Positions 21,801 through 31,500 of a stretch of DNA of 64,000 nt are shown here, piece by piece. The position numbers and the translations under genes were made by a program. The DNA is from Bursaphelenchus xylophilus (taxonomy: Eukaryota > Nematoda > Chromadorea > Rhabditida > Aphelenchoididae). Each line of letters begins with the position of its first letter. Within the stretch, counting starts at the first letter, position 1. The DNA lies in the NCBI GenBank assembly GCA_904066235.2, contig CAJFCV020000006.1, positions 9,920,001 to 9,984,000 on the forward strand, in the 5' to 3' direction. The notes under the pieces are model-generated. The model was not told the origin of the DNA. It did not search any database and saw nothing but the letters and a program-made list of their open reading frames with translations.

Positions 21801-24161
21801 CTTGTGCTTACAGAACTTGTATCCAAAACCTTTGTAGCGGTTGCTGGCTGTGTAGTAGATCGGATTGTTTCTCTGCGACGTTCCAACTGAAACATGACAG
21901 CCGGAGGTCGTGAAGCTTTCCAGCGGAGTCGCCATCGGACCTGTGCAGGCCATTGCTGTTCGTCGCGGCTTCCTCTTTGGTTCCTCGACATTCGGCTCGT
22001 CTTCTGCTTGACTAGCACCGGGTTCTCTTTGTGCCGACGTTCCTTCAGTAGACACCGTGTTGCAAATCGGGACTAAACGTAACATTTGCGTTGGGTTGAT
22101 GAAGGAAAAAATCACTGTGCACGTCAATCCAGCGCATTTCCTGAACCGTTTCGAAACTTCGTATCGTTTTCATTGATTTAAAAGCGAGACGAAATGTCGC
22201 GAAATTATCGGCACTTTTTTCGCCCGAAATAATTGCTTTTTTTCTCGAAAAGGAGGAAGAAAGATAAGAAAATGCGTTTTATCGGAGAGTGACATTTCGT
22301 TTTGAACGAATCTCCAAAAAGGGGCGGGAAATTTTTTCTTCTATTTATTTTGGATGGACGTGCTGTGCGCATATAACGAATTATTTTGAAAGGGAAAGCA
22401 CTGCACAGTGCATTCTTCCTTCGCATTGAGGTTTTCCCTCGCGAAAAGGATATTTTTCTAATGTTGCAGACGATTTTTTGGATAGACTGCTCGGAAACTG
22501 ACCAAGTTATACGTTTTCGACTAACCCAATTGTTTCTCTTTCGTTTGACATGCAAAATGTTGGTGTTTATTGCTGGAGAACTTGTCTAATTTTTTGTCGA
22601 GCGTCTTAGGACCATGTATACCATCAAATCGGAAAACTTGGCAAATGCACTTGCAAGAAACTCACCTTTTAGGGAGTAGGCGGAACAGATTACGATGTAA
22701 GCCTGTTCAAATTTCTTAAATTATCTTCCTTTTTTGAGAAGTCGGTACGAGACTACTTTTCCCAGGAGAACTTTATTTAATTTGATTCAACTAGGGCTTT
22801 TCAGCTCGCACACACCGTAATCTTTCACCGAGTCTCAAAAAAAAACAAGTTTCTTGCAAGTGCATTTGCCAAGTTTTCCGATTTGATGTTACACATGGGT
22901 CCTAAGAAAAAATTCGACAAGTTCTCCAGCAATAAACACCAACATTTTGCATGTCAAACAAAAGAGGAACAACCGGGTTAGTCGAAAACATATAACTTGG
23001 TCAGTTTCCGAGCAGTCTATCCAAAAAGTCGACTGCAACATTAGAAAAACATTATTTTTCGATAGGGAAATCAAAAAGCGTTTCAGTCAAAATTTTTCTT
23101 CTTGGCTATTAGCCCCCAGCCATCAAAAAGTTAATAAAATTGTGACTTACCTTCCTGCTTCAACGCAACAGAGACAATGGCTTCGAGTGCATCATTTAAT
23201 GCTTCATCGTCAAAGTCAGGAACGTTTTTATCTGTGATAGGTTCTGGCATGGGATGAATGTCCCCTTGCGGTGCACCTTCGTCCTGATTGCCTTGGTGAA
23301 CGGCGTGCTCCATTATTTCGCGACAGTCGTCTTCCCAGGACGTCGGGACAGTCTCTTCAGATCTAGTCGATGTGTTAGCGTGGTACATCATTCTTTGACG
23401 GATGTTTGTCTTGAGTTTGGCAAGCAGTTTACTTTGTTCTGGGTGCCCTTCGAAGCATTCCTTAAGCTTGTTGTAGATCATCTCGGTTCCCTTCTGAGGT
23501 GTTATGGAATTTGGAAGTTTTTTCACCAACTGGTTTATCGACCTGAAACAAACATGATATGAAAGTGTTCCTCAGTACTCACCGCATTTGCTGCTCCATC
23601 AACAATTTGGTAACGGTAAAACCGTGTCCTTGCTCCATGCAGATGTGCTCGCCCTCATCAGGGTCCGTCTTCAACATCATAGTGGTGGTGTCGACGGTGT
23701 TCCTCGACTTGGCTCCAAGCAACTTGCATTGAAAGCATACGACACGAACGGATGTACCTGCTTTGTTGGTCTTGTGCTTGCAGAACTTGTATCCAAAACC
23801 TTTGTAGCGGTAGCTGGCTGTGTAGTAGATCGGATTGTTTCTCTGCGACGTTCCAACTGAAACATGACGGCCGGAGGTCGTAAAGCTTTCCAGCGGAGTC
23901 GCCATTGGACCTGTACACACCGTTGCGGTTCGGCGCACCTTCCTCTTTGGTTCCTCGACATTCAGCTCGTCTTCTACTGGTCCAGTACCGACTTCGCTTT
24001 GTGCTGAGGTCCCTGCTGCGGGTGTGGCATCCCAAAATGAAGCTAAACGTATTGTGAGTTTATTAAAAATTTTCGTTTAACTTACGTAATTCATCGTGCT
24101 TCAAGAGGGATGTTGCGTTTGCAGACTCTGTAATTCCATCAAACGGGCGTTTCAAAGCCAT
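11822..24161 (-). CDS. Six-module zinc-finger-like repeat protein gene (predicted single gene)
   Basis: I propose one gene of 13 coding exons: a start exon (24086-24161), then six copies of an exon pair. Exon a lengths are 460, 460, 460, 460, 466 and 466 nt. Exon b lengths are 392, 572, 395, 482, 314 (before an insertion) and 517 nt. Every a exon enters in phase 1 and leaves in phase 2; every b exon enters in phase 2, and all but the last leave in phase 1, so all joints keep frame. Only the first pair has an ATG exon and only the last b exon has a stop codon. The coding sum is 5520 nt, about 1839 aa, if module 5 is counted without its transposon. Each a exon encodes GFGYKF, then CxxC, then a HxCxERGHG block, reminiscent of a FLYWCH-type zinc finger. 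Each b exon begins with a conserved helical block NQLVKKHPN...ECFEGHP. Function is unknown. Six separate genes is the alternative. Confidence 0.6.
13130..13712. repeat. Foldback element in intron between modules 5 and 6
   Basis: Arms of about 250 bp (roughly 13130-13370 and 13445-13712) are inverted copies around a loop of about 75 bp. Shared blocks include the GCAAATGCACTTGCAAG and GAGAACTTGTCGAATTTTG segments and their complements. The same family occurs upstream of modules 2 to 5. Confidence 0.8.
13857..16172 (-). CDS. Module 5, exon b split by a transposon
   Basis: Exon a 15707-16172 is intact, with donor GCG/GTAAGG and a 45-nt intron. Exon b starts at 15661 with the SLNQLVKKHPN block and lacks about 25 residues of the usual linker. 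At 15358-15359 it is cut by a 1489-bp foldback element. The remaining 10 coding bases and a GTAATT donor lie on the far side (13857-13866). Without the element, exon b would be 314 nt and leave in phase 1 like its sisters. As it stands the module can be read correctly only if it is skipped or the element is removed. Confidence 0.6.
13869..15357. mobile_element. 1.49-kb foldback element inserted in a coding exon
   Basis: Inverted arms of nearly 490 bp (13869-14355 and 14870-15357) surround a 510-bp centre. Tips are TACTGG and CCAGTA with TA duplications at 13867-13868 and 15358-15359. It is almost the same size as the 4332-5817 element but has a different tip sequence (TACTGGTTGACAAAATTTT). 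No transposase frame is visible. A protein-like frame in each arm is simply the same inverted sequence seen twice. Confidence 0.87.
16397..17318. repeat. Foldback element in intron between modules 4 and 5
   Basis: Left arm 16397-16570 and right arm 17160-17318 are inverted copies, with a second inner inverted pair near 16600-16650 and 16770-16840. A 310-bp MITE interrupts it at 16848-17157. It has the same core blocks as the other intermodule foldbacks. Confidence 0.78.
16848..17157. mobile_element. 310-bp MITE nested in a foldback arm
   Basis: Terminal inverted repeats of about 20 bp begin TCAGTCTGGCCGAAAAAG and are flanked by TA at 16846-16847 and 17158-17159. The interior is unusually GC-rich for this window and carries two GCACNGTGC palindromes (near 16983 and 17004), the only full copies known here inside a discrete mobile element. 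Confidence 0.83.
17346..18332 (-). CDS. Module 4 exon pair
   Basis: Exon a 17873-18332 (460 nt) and exon b 17346-17827 (482 nt). The a exon is nearly identical in DNA to that of module 3 over at least 200 bp, indicating recent duplication or gene conversion. The b exon carries the long linker ending LPQNG, and its donor is GCAAGT, a GC-AG type site where the sister copies have GTAAGT or GTAGGT. Confidence 0.6.
18435..19078. repeat. Foldback element in intron between modules 3 and 4
   Basis: Left arm 18435-18700 and right arm 18800-19078 are inverted copies of the shared intermodule family, with the GGAGAACTTGTCGAA core in both arms. A single GCACAGTGC palindrome lies just outside at about 18400, and the same placement is seen next to the foldback near 22402. 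Confidence 0.78.
19138..19377. mobile_element. Small foldback/MITE with TGGACAG repeats
   Basis: The ends GGCTTCGTGGAAATTGGAC and its near complement bound about 240 bp. Inside each end the 15-bp unit TGGACAGAGTGAAAT is repeated three to four times in opposite orientations. There is no coding capacity, and the target duplication is not clear. Confidence 0.6.
19450..20343 (-). CDS. Module 3 exon pair
   Basis: Exon a 19884-20343 (460 nt) and exon b 19450-19844 (395 nt), separated by a 39-nt intron. The b exon is the short form, ending KQE plus one base at a GTAAGT donor. The a exon repeats the CxxC and HVCMERGHG features. No internal stop is present. Confidence 0.6.
20467..20838. repeat. Foldback element in intron between modules 2 and 3
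   Basis: This is the shortest member of the intermodule foldback family. The two arms (about 20467-20660 and 20665-20838) meet with almost no loop, making a near-continuous inverted repeat of about 370 bp. Confidence 0.78.
20996..22072 (-). CDS. Module 2 exon pair with duplicated linker
   Basis: Exon a 21613-22072 (460 nt) and exon b 20996-21567 (572 nt, the longest). In the b exon the acidic linker is present twice in a row (SEPIPGQNVPDFDEDSQDEG, then SEPIPDYNAPEFDDE), an in-frame internal duplication. The donor is GTAGGT in phase 1. Confidence 0.6.
22440..23066. repeat. Foldback element in intron between modules 1 and 2
   Basis: Inverted arms (about 22440-22640 and 22870-23066) with an inner inverted pair around 22650-22700 and 22800-22860. 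Same family as the other four. The right arm ends about 85 bp from the donor of module 1 exon b. Confidence 0.78.
23151..24161 (-). CDS. Start exon and module 1 of the six-module gene
   Basis: Start exon 24086-24161 encodes MALKRPFDGITESANATSLL plus KHDEL and leaves in phase 1. A 43-nt intron with GTAAGT and ACGTTTAG leads to exon a (23583-24042, 460 nt), then exon b (23151-23542, 392 nt) with a phase-1 GTAAGT donor. This is the only copy with an initiating exon. The a exon residues include GFGYKFCKH, VVCFQC and HICMEQGHG, compatible with a CCHC/CCHH metal site. Confidence 0.65.
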
Positions 24162-24184
24162 TCGTTCTGTGTGAATGTTCAAAT

Positions 24185-24196
24185 CTAAAAACAAAA
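24185..24196 (-). promoter_or_regulatory. Spliced-leader-type acceptor of the six-module gene
   Basis: TTTTGTTTTTAG on the minus strand ends 24 nt before the ATG at 24161, marking the 5' end of the gene. Confidence 0.55.
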
Positions 24197-24301
24197 GTAT
24201 CCTTCTCGAAATTGCAAAAATTTTTATAGAGATCGAAAAGTCCCGTGAAACGAAGAGTCCGGTTTTCGAAGAGTCCACTTTAAAAAAAAAATAAAAATGG
24301 T

Positions 24302-24496
24302 GGTGACATTTTATACGATGAAAATTTTATTCAATTTTTTCAAAGTGTGACAAGTGTGGGAAAACAAAACACAGGAAAGAGGAACAATAAATTTGATAAG
24401 TAAAAATTTCACTGTATAAAATATCCTATTAGAAAAAATGAGTAAAATTTTCGTCGTAATAATTGAAGAAAATTTTCCATCGTATAAAATGTCACC
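24302..24496. mobile_element. 195-bp MITE-like inverted repeat
   Basis: Ends GGTGACATTTTATACGATG and its complement bound an AT-rich interior without coding capacity. A target duplication is not evident. It lies in the divergent intergenic region between the six-module gene and the 25505 gene. Confidence 0.6.
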
Positions 24497-24509
24497 TCGA
24501 AAAAAGAAT

Positions 24510-24542
24510 CTCAAAATCTCAGCAGCCGCCTGAGATTTTGAG
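24510..24542. other. Perfect 13-bp hairpin
   Basis: CTCAAAATCTCAG at 24510-24522 pairs perfectly with 24530-24542 around a 7-nt loop, CAGCCGC. It is adjacent to the MITE-like element and its role is unknown. Confidence 0.6.
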
Positions 24543-25489
24543 CTGCCTTGTTGATCTACAATCTTCAAACAGAAGGGTAAAATAGCAATCCAAAACCCTG
24601 GAAAGATTGGTTCAGGAGGATTGATGGAGAAGTTAACCAAAACACGAAGGGAATTTCGAGCGTAAAATTTCACCTGGCATTTTTCTAATTTTTATTTTTG
24701 GTCAAAACGGGGGACACCTGGAGAAGAGGGAGTGTTCAGATCTCATGAAAAAGAAACGAAGTGGGACTCTTCGAAAAGGGGGGACTCTTTTCCTTCCACG
24801 CGAAAAAGCCGGGAAGAAGAGAGTGGATGGGTAAAAAAGCGTTCGTTTCGGAGAGACATCAGACTGCGAGAGTCCCATAAAAACATTGTGCTTCCAACAG
24901 AGACGCCCGACTATCGGATAGAACCCGCAAAACAAAGAGAGCGATCGACGGAAAAGGACGCGAATGAGTCGACAAGGGGGAAAGAGCGCACGAGAAGAGA
25001 GGGTGCAGACCGAAAACATGGGAAATGGCGCCTTTTCGCGAGGGTTGGGCTCTGTTTCGAATTTTGCGCCGATCTTTCCTCCAGCCCTCTGATTCTCTGC
25101 ACTCTCCGCGCACTCGCCCACTGTTTCTGGCCTTAATTCTCTGGCATGCACTATTTTTTCTTGCACTCTCTGTCTGCATCTGGGTTGTGTGGCTCTCTAG
25201 ATGGGATGGCAAGCAATTTTTCGCCTTATTCTCCCCATTTTTTCAACCGAATTTTTTGCAGAACAACTTGTTCCGGATTCTGCAACGCAAATTCGTTGCC
25301 ATACCGTGATCTGAAACCAGCTATCGACGGAGTTTGGCGAGATACTTCAATTTTTATATTATTTTAGGTATCAATTTTTGGGTTTTCTCGAATTTAGTTC
25401 TCATTTTTTTATTTTAGAACCGTTTAGCCGTTAAAATAGTATTTTTACCTATTAAACATCCTTATTTTACCCTTGGAGTTTTAATTTCC
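24543..25489. other. Intergenic region between divergent genes
   Basis: No exon is supported. From 24720 to 25250 the DNA is less AT-rich and purine/pyrimidine asymmetric, then becomes T-rich. It presumably contains the promoters of the divergent genes starting at 24161 (-) and 25505 (+), but I see no specific element. Confidence 0.4.
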
Positions 25490-25499
25490 CACATTTTAG
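25490..25499 (+). promoter_or_regulatory. Acceptor upstream of the 25505 start
   Basis: CACATTTTAG ends five bases before ATG 25505, consistent with trans-splicing or a 5' UTR intron. Confidence 0.5.
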
Positions 25500-25504
25500 G
25501 TGGT

Positions 25505-27910
25505 ATGGATGCAACTCCAGACACCACTCTTGGCCAAGTGCTAAAAGAATGTGCGAAAGCCATTGCCAGAACGCGAAAGTCCCCGAACGGTACAGATCAG
25601 CCCTGCTCCAGTCAATCCAACGGAAATTCCCGGCCAGGATCCGCCGATCTGGCCGAGGGAACCGTCCAGACAGTTCCACTAGTTAAAGAGGAGATAGAGG
25701 AAGTAATTGAGCCATATGTCACGTCCAAGCCTCCAAATGGTATGTTGCCTACTATCCTGACCTCAATCATGACTTCTTCTAGCTATTTCCCAGCATTTAT
25801 TGTGTTTCAGAATCTTATAACCCCCAAAAATCATCAAAATATTATTCATGACCATCAATTTTTAGGTATCCCTCCGATTCCCTCCATTTCCGAGGAAACT
25901 GTTGCCCCGCCGGACAAATATGTCGATAGCAGACCGGCAAATTGGACTGGACTCTACGCTGCAATTCAAAATGAACCGATTGACCCGATCCAATTGGGGA
26001 AAGACCTCCTGGAAGAGACCAAAGGAGATGTTAACAAGTATAAGGTAAGATTTGATTGTTTTGGAAAAAGTGTTGGGGATATGGAGCTGGTTTTAGGAAT
26101 AGCTATTCTTTTTGACAGTTGGAATAAGTGTTGAAAATTTGAGGACATTAGGTTTTGATAGGGCGAAGTTATTTTGACCGGAAGGTAGATGTCGATTTTG
26201 ATGGGTATGATGATAAAAGACGATTTTACCAAGGAAAACTGGTTGTTTTTGAATAGATTTTATAGTAAAATTGAGAGAATACAGTAGCTTTTATCAAATT
26301 ATGACAAAATTTTTGTAATTTTACGTAATATGCGGCTCTTGTAATGATTTTTTGATTTGCTACTTTTAGAAGGTAGTACAAGGTAAAAAAACTGGTCCGC
26401 AACGTCCTTTAAAAGTGAACATGCCGTATTTTATGTTCATAGAAAAAAGTATTAGGCCTTTTCTTTCTTTTTGACATCAATTTCTAATCTTTCCGATAAA
26501 AATTGACCTTTTTATAGCCAAAATATTACACTTGATGACTTATTTTTTCAGTGCATAATGAATGGCCTAACTGGCCGTCCCTTCCGCTTGGATCTCGCGC
26601 GAATGTATCAACGACGTCAGGATTTGGTATCCAAACTCTCGGAAGACGACCCGATTATTCAAATGTTCGACTTTAACATGGGCACCATGGTCAAGTTGGA
26701 CATGGACCGGCGAATGTTCAACAACGTCGCGAATGTGACAAATGCCGCCATCTTCAAGGACACTGTTCGAAGTCGCAAAATCCCCGACAGGTATCGGTTC
26801 AGTCCGCGCCGGATGCGCGAGATGATCTTCTTCACTCCGATTGATGTTGAAGAATATCAGAATACGAACTCGATGGATGTGATCAACTGGGCGTGTGAGG
26901 CCTTCATCGCGGAGAAGACCAGTTCCGAGGAAATCATCAAGCATTTGACACAGAAAACTTTGTTTAGCGTGAGTTTTTGCCGGGTTTTATGTTATCCATG
27001 AGGGAAAGTGGGAGTTTTGGGGTAAATCTTGGTTATAGAAGAATTGAGTGGAGTAAGAAAGGTTCTAATGTTGGTTTTGCCAAATTTGGGAGATATTTTG
27101 ATAGAAAAACCGAAATTTTGAAAGACTTTTTATATTATCCATGAGGATTTGATCATCTTTGAAGCCTAAAATCATATAAAATGAACTTTTAAAGGAGAAA
27201 ATTATTTTCTAAATTAATAACCGCAATCTATAACTAGGATTATAAATGAATTCCATCAAAAAAATATTTTTTTATATTATCCATGAGGATTTGATTATTT
27301 TTGAGGCCTAAAATCATATAAAATGGACTTTTAAAGGAGAAAATCATTTTCTAAATTAATAACCGCAACTAATCACTGATATTAGACATGAATTTTATCA
27401 AAAAAAAAATTTTTTTATATTATCCATGACAAAAAATATCACTTTTTGACCATTTAGCCTCATAATTGATCTCAATACTTATCTAAAATCGAATTTCAGT
27501 GTGTAAAAGCGCAGTATCTCACCTGCATGACCATCAATCCCAACCCAAAAAATGGGCGTCGCGTCCTAAAACCGGAATTTTACATGTTCATGAAGCGAAT
27601 CCTGTTCCAATCCTTTGGCCTCCCCTTCCAAAAGTACCTCTCAATCAGTGTGCCCGACCTCATCGCCGGCCTCCCACCTCAAGAGGACCCTCTGGAACGC
27701 GCGGCCGCCGTCCTGATTGTCCGCTTCGCCAGCGAAACCCTGGGGGCATTTTGCGACGATCTCGAGGTGAAGAAGCGAAAACCCACCACCGTGTTGGACG
27801 ACGACAGCGAGGAAGAGTACACACCCGAGGAGCAGGTCAAGAAGAAGCACAACAACAAGAAAATCCCGGTCCTTCGCAAGAAACGCCGGACCATCTCAAT
27901 CTCCGACTAA
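25505..27910 (+). CDS. Unknown protein of 413 aa, probably nuclear
   Basis: Four exons, 25505-25739, 25866-26044, 26552-26968 and 27500-27910, with consistent phases (1, 0, 0) and standard splice sites. I do not recognise the family. Residues 1-80 are polar and low complexity. The central part (about 139-277) has an alpha-helical look with motifs GLTGRPFRLDLARMYQRR and RFSPRRMREMIFFTP. The C-terminal exon contains a compact region (MKRILFQSFGLPFQKYLS) and then an acidic stretch DDDSEEEYTPEE followed by basic KKKHNNKK and RKKRR, a likely nuclear localisation signal. Intron 1 is 126 nt with no stop in frame, so a 42-residue longer isoform is possible. Intron 3 is made of tandem 142-bp repeats. 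Confidence 0.78.
27128..27440. repeat. 142-bp tandem repeat in intron 3
   Basis: Two full copies and the start of a third begin at about 27131, 27273 and 27416, each opening with TATATTATCCATGA. The same short motif recurs elsewhere in the window, for example near 26987, 39071 and 46284. Confidence 0.75.
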
Positions 27911-28538
27911 TTTTTCAACATTTACACTTATTTTTTGCCTGTTATTGTTCTCCGATTGCAATTTTTCAGATAAATACATGATTATTGAGGTATTAGGAGG
28001 AGATTTGACCAGAAAATTGAGGAAAAATCAAGCGAAAAAGATGAAATTATATTAGACTAGGTGTAATATAGAGAATGGCTAAAATTTTGATGTTTCACCC
28101 TAATTCATGTGAAAAACTTGTTTCGTTTGATAAATAGAACTCATAGAGAGACTATTACACCATGCTTCATCGACGTTATACATCGAATTTTACCTGAAAT
28201 TGACCAATCTTCATCTAGATGTCTAGTATAATATAAAATTGGTCAAAACTTGATGTTACTGGCCAAATAAGGTTACAAAATGAATGGAGATGGATAAATT
28301 AATTTATGAAAATTGTAGTTACATTGCTTTCTATCTCAAAAAGCCGGAAAATTCTTTTTTATTTTTTAAAAAAAGTAGCCAAATGGGACCCGAAGCGAAA
28401 GCATGAAATGCGACCAAAATAAAGCCCAATAAAAATCCCAATTATCGATAAAAACTTGATTTATAAGTACAAAATACAATTGATAATACAAAATAACGAC
28501 ATCTCCTCCATAACAACCACTCATGCCCTCAGGGGCTG
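27911..28538. other. Intergenic region between convergent genes
   Basis: AT-rich 3' region of the 25505 gene (+) and the zinc-finger gene (-). It contains variants of a CTAGTRTAATATA motif (near 28072 and 28228) also seen near 43567, 46303 and 51582. No gene is seen. Confidence 0.5.
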
Positions 28539-31500
28539 CTAACCAAATCGTGGCTCCAAATTCTCATCGTTCTCTGGTCCCCAAAACATCACAGTGGCCT
28601 GATGTCTCAACCACGCCGGGATATCGCCGTTATCGCCCTCTTCGCCGACGGCGACATGTTCGGTGGCCGGGCCGACGGGAGCCGGATCCTGTCGCAGGGC
28701 ATCTTCGGGGTTGAAATGGCCAATCGGATAGCCAGAGCCGTCCACCGAGGGATCGTGGAGCTGCTGCGGAGGGTTGTTGGGAACGGGGACCGACAATTCG
28801 ACCACTGGGATCGGCCGGGGCTGCTCCAAGTCCACGGCCTAAAATATAAGAGTGAAGACAGAAGATTTCGGAGGAAAATTTTGAAAATTTTTCGAATTCA
28901 CTTTTTTTTGAAAAAGAGAGTAAAAATCGAGAAATTTTATGGGTCGGCGAGTAGGAATCGAAATAGCTTTCAAAATTCCCATTTTTGGAGTGAATTCCGA
29001 GTTTACTTTTTTTTCGCCTTTTTTTGGAGTAAATTCAGAATTTACTCGCCGAAGGTGCCGGCGAGTAAATCCAGAGTTTACTCCCGGGGAACAGTTGACC
29101 CCTGGGCGCAAAAGTCGCGCCGAACTTTCGAAAAATTTTGCCGAATTTCGCGGGGTTCCTGACTCTTCGTACAGTCAACACTTCCTGACTGTGGTCCATT
29201 CAGGAATCCCGCGATTCCCGACTGGGTGAGGGGTCAATAACTGTTGACTAGGACGAAGAAATAGGGAGAAAAAACGAAGAGAACGAGAGAAACGCGCGCT
29301 ATTTCGGGCTGTCTCTGCCTCTCAGCGCCTTCTTTCCGTTTCGCGCTCTCTCTCTCTCTCTCTCTTTCGAGAGAAAGCGAGAGAGCGCAAAAAAAGGAGA
29401 GAGAGAGCGAAAGAGCGGGAAACGAAGAGAGGGCGCAGAGAAGCAGAGAGAGCACGAAATAGCGCGCGTTTCTCTCGCTCTCTTCGTTTTTTCTCCCCGT
29501 TTCTTCGTCTCAGGTGACTGGGATGTCGATTTTGAGGCCGCCCAGTCAAAAACATTCCTGACTGCAGGAGCTGAGGAAATAATTGGAAGCGAGCAAAATC
29601 CAGATTTACTCGCCGCCATTCGATTTCTCGGCCCCGGCGAGTAAACTCCCAGTTTACTCCCGAAAATCAAAGTTTTTTCCAAATTTTGGAGTAAACTTCG
29701 TGTTTACTTTTTTTTTGGCATTTTTGGGAGTAAAAAAAATTTTTACTCCAAAATCGAAAAAAAAGTGAATTCGAAAAATTTTCAAAATTTTCCTCCGAAA
29801 TCTTCTGTCTTCACTCTTATATGGTAAAGTTAGGGCATAGAATTAGTTAAAAAAATCTATAAAAATTATTTTTAGTATGTCGCCAGACAAGTCAAATAAA
29901 AATTACAAAAAAAAAATAAATTTTCCCAAAATTGCAAAAAAAAATTTCGCACTGTGCAAATTTTTGAAAAATTTGTTTTACTGTGTAATCACCAATCAAA
30001 ACAAAAAATTTTCGGGGTGAATTTACTTGGCTAGTCATCAAAAACAACTTTGGTTTTCATCCAACAAAAAATTTTCCATTAGAGCCGCACAGTGCAATGA
30101 TTTATTTTGACTGCACTGTGCATGAAATAAAAAAACTTTTTGCACAGTGCGGTGACTTATCAAAAATAAAATTTGGGGCGCTAGAAAATTTTGTCCAACT
30201 CTGAAATTTTTATTTTTCATCGATTCATTTTTTAAAATGCCCGCAGGGCCGCACAGTGCAGCAACATATTTTGACTGCACTGTGCAATCCTTTTTTTCAT
30301 AAAAAATTACTAAAAGAGCACTAAAACAAATTTTAAAAAATGTAATCCATAGCCAATTATACCTCTACAAGCTCGTTCTGACCGTCAAGAAGGGCTGGGA
30401 ATTCATCTTCATCATGAATAATATTATTCATCTCCATTTGAGGGGCATTTTGAGGTGGAATCTGCTGACCAAACACGTTCGGATTTCCCAGTGGACCAAC
30501 CAAAGCGTTATTTCCAAACGGGAAGACCACTTCGAGCTGATGGTTCATGGATGAGACATCCAAATTCACCATTTGAGGGGGTTCGTATTGAAAATGGAAT
30601 TGGCGAGGAGGATCGGGAATCGCCTCTCGACGCTTTCTGGTGGCTAAATACGATTTTTTATTTTCTTATTTTTTATTGCGTTGATACGGTGCAATTTTCA
30701 AAAAAAAATTTTTTTGCACTGTGCAGTGGAAAAAATAGGCTTATTTTTGGCTTGCACAGTGCAATTTTATGAAAGAAAATTGTGCACTGTGCAGTTGGAA
30801 TTTTGACTGGTTTTGTCATCTGCACTGTGCAAAGAGCGCGACAACCATTTGCACTGTGCGCTTGCGACGTTTCCCCGCCAAAAATTCGTCTTCGAAGAGC
30901 ACAGTGCAATTGAACAAAAAACTGCACCGTGCAAATTTATCTCTTCTTCCGCCGCATCGCACAGAGCAAAACCCGCGACAACCTTTTGCACAGTGCAATT
31001 TAATCAAAGAAAATTATGCACTGTGCGGCTGAAATTTCGACTGGTTTTGTGATTCGCACTGTGCAAGAATGGCGACAACCATTTGCACTGTGCGTTTCCG
31101 ACGTCTTCCCGCCAAAAAATTGCACAGTGCAAAACCTGCGACATCCTCTTGCACAGTGCAATCAACTTCTTTATTCGGACTTGCAAGAAAAAAACTGCAC
31201 CGTGCAAATTTATCGCTTCTTCCATCGCATCGCTCAGCTGCAAAACGCGCGCCAACCTTTTGCACTGTGCAATCAACTTTTTTATCCACACTTGCACCGT
31301 GCAGTCGGCAAACCTTTTGGTCTGCACTGTGCAATCACAATTTCCCTTACCCTTTCCCTTGCGTTTGTTCTGACTCTTGGAGGGGCTTGGCTGTCCATGC
31401 TTGAGGCGATGCAGGCCGCACATGTTGCGACGGATGATCTGGCCGCACTCCCGGCACTTGATTCCTCGGATGTTCTGAAAAAATTGTTAAAAATATTAAA

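Noticed and set aside
24732..25212. Overlapping 117-154 codon frames in the divergent intergenic region
   Set aside because: Both strands are open owing to purine-rich composition; no splice sites or domains fit.
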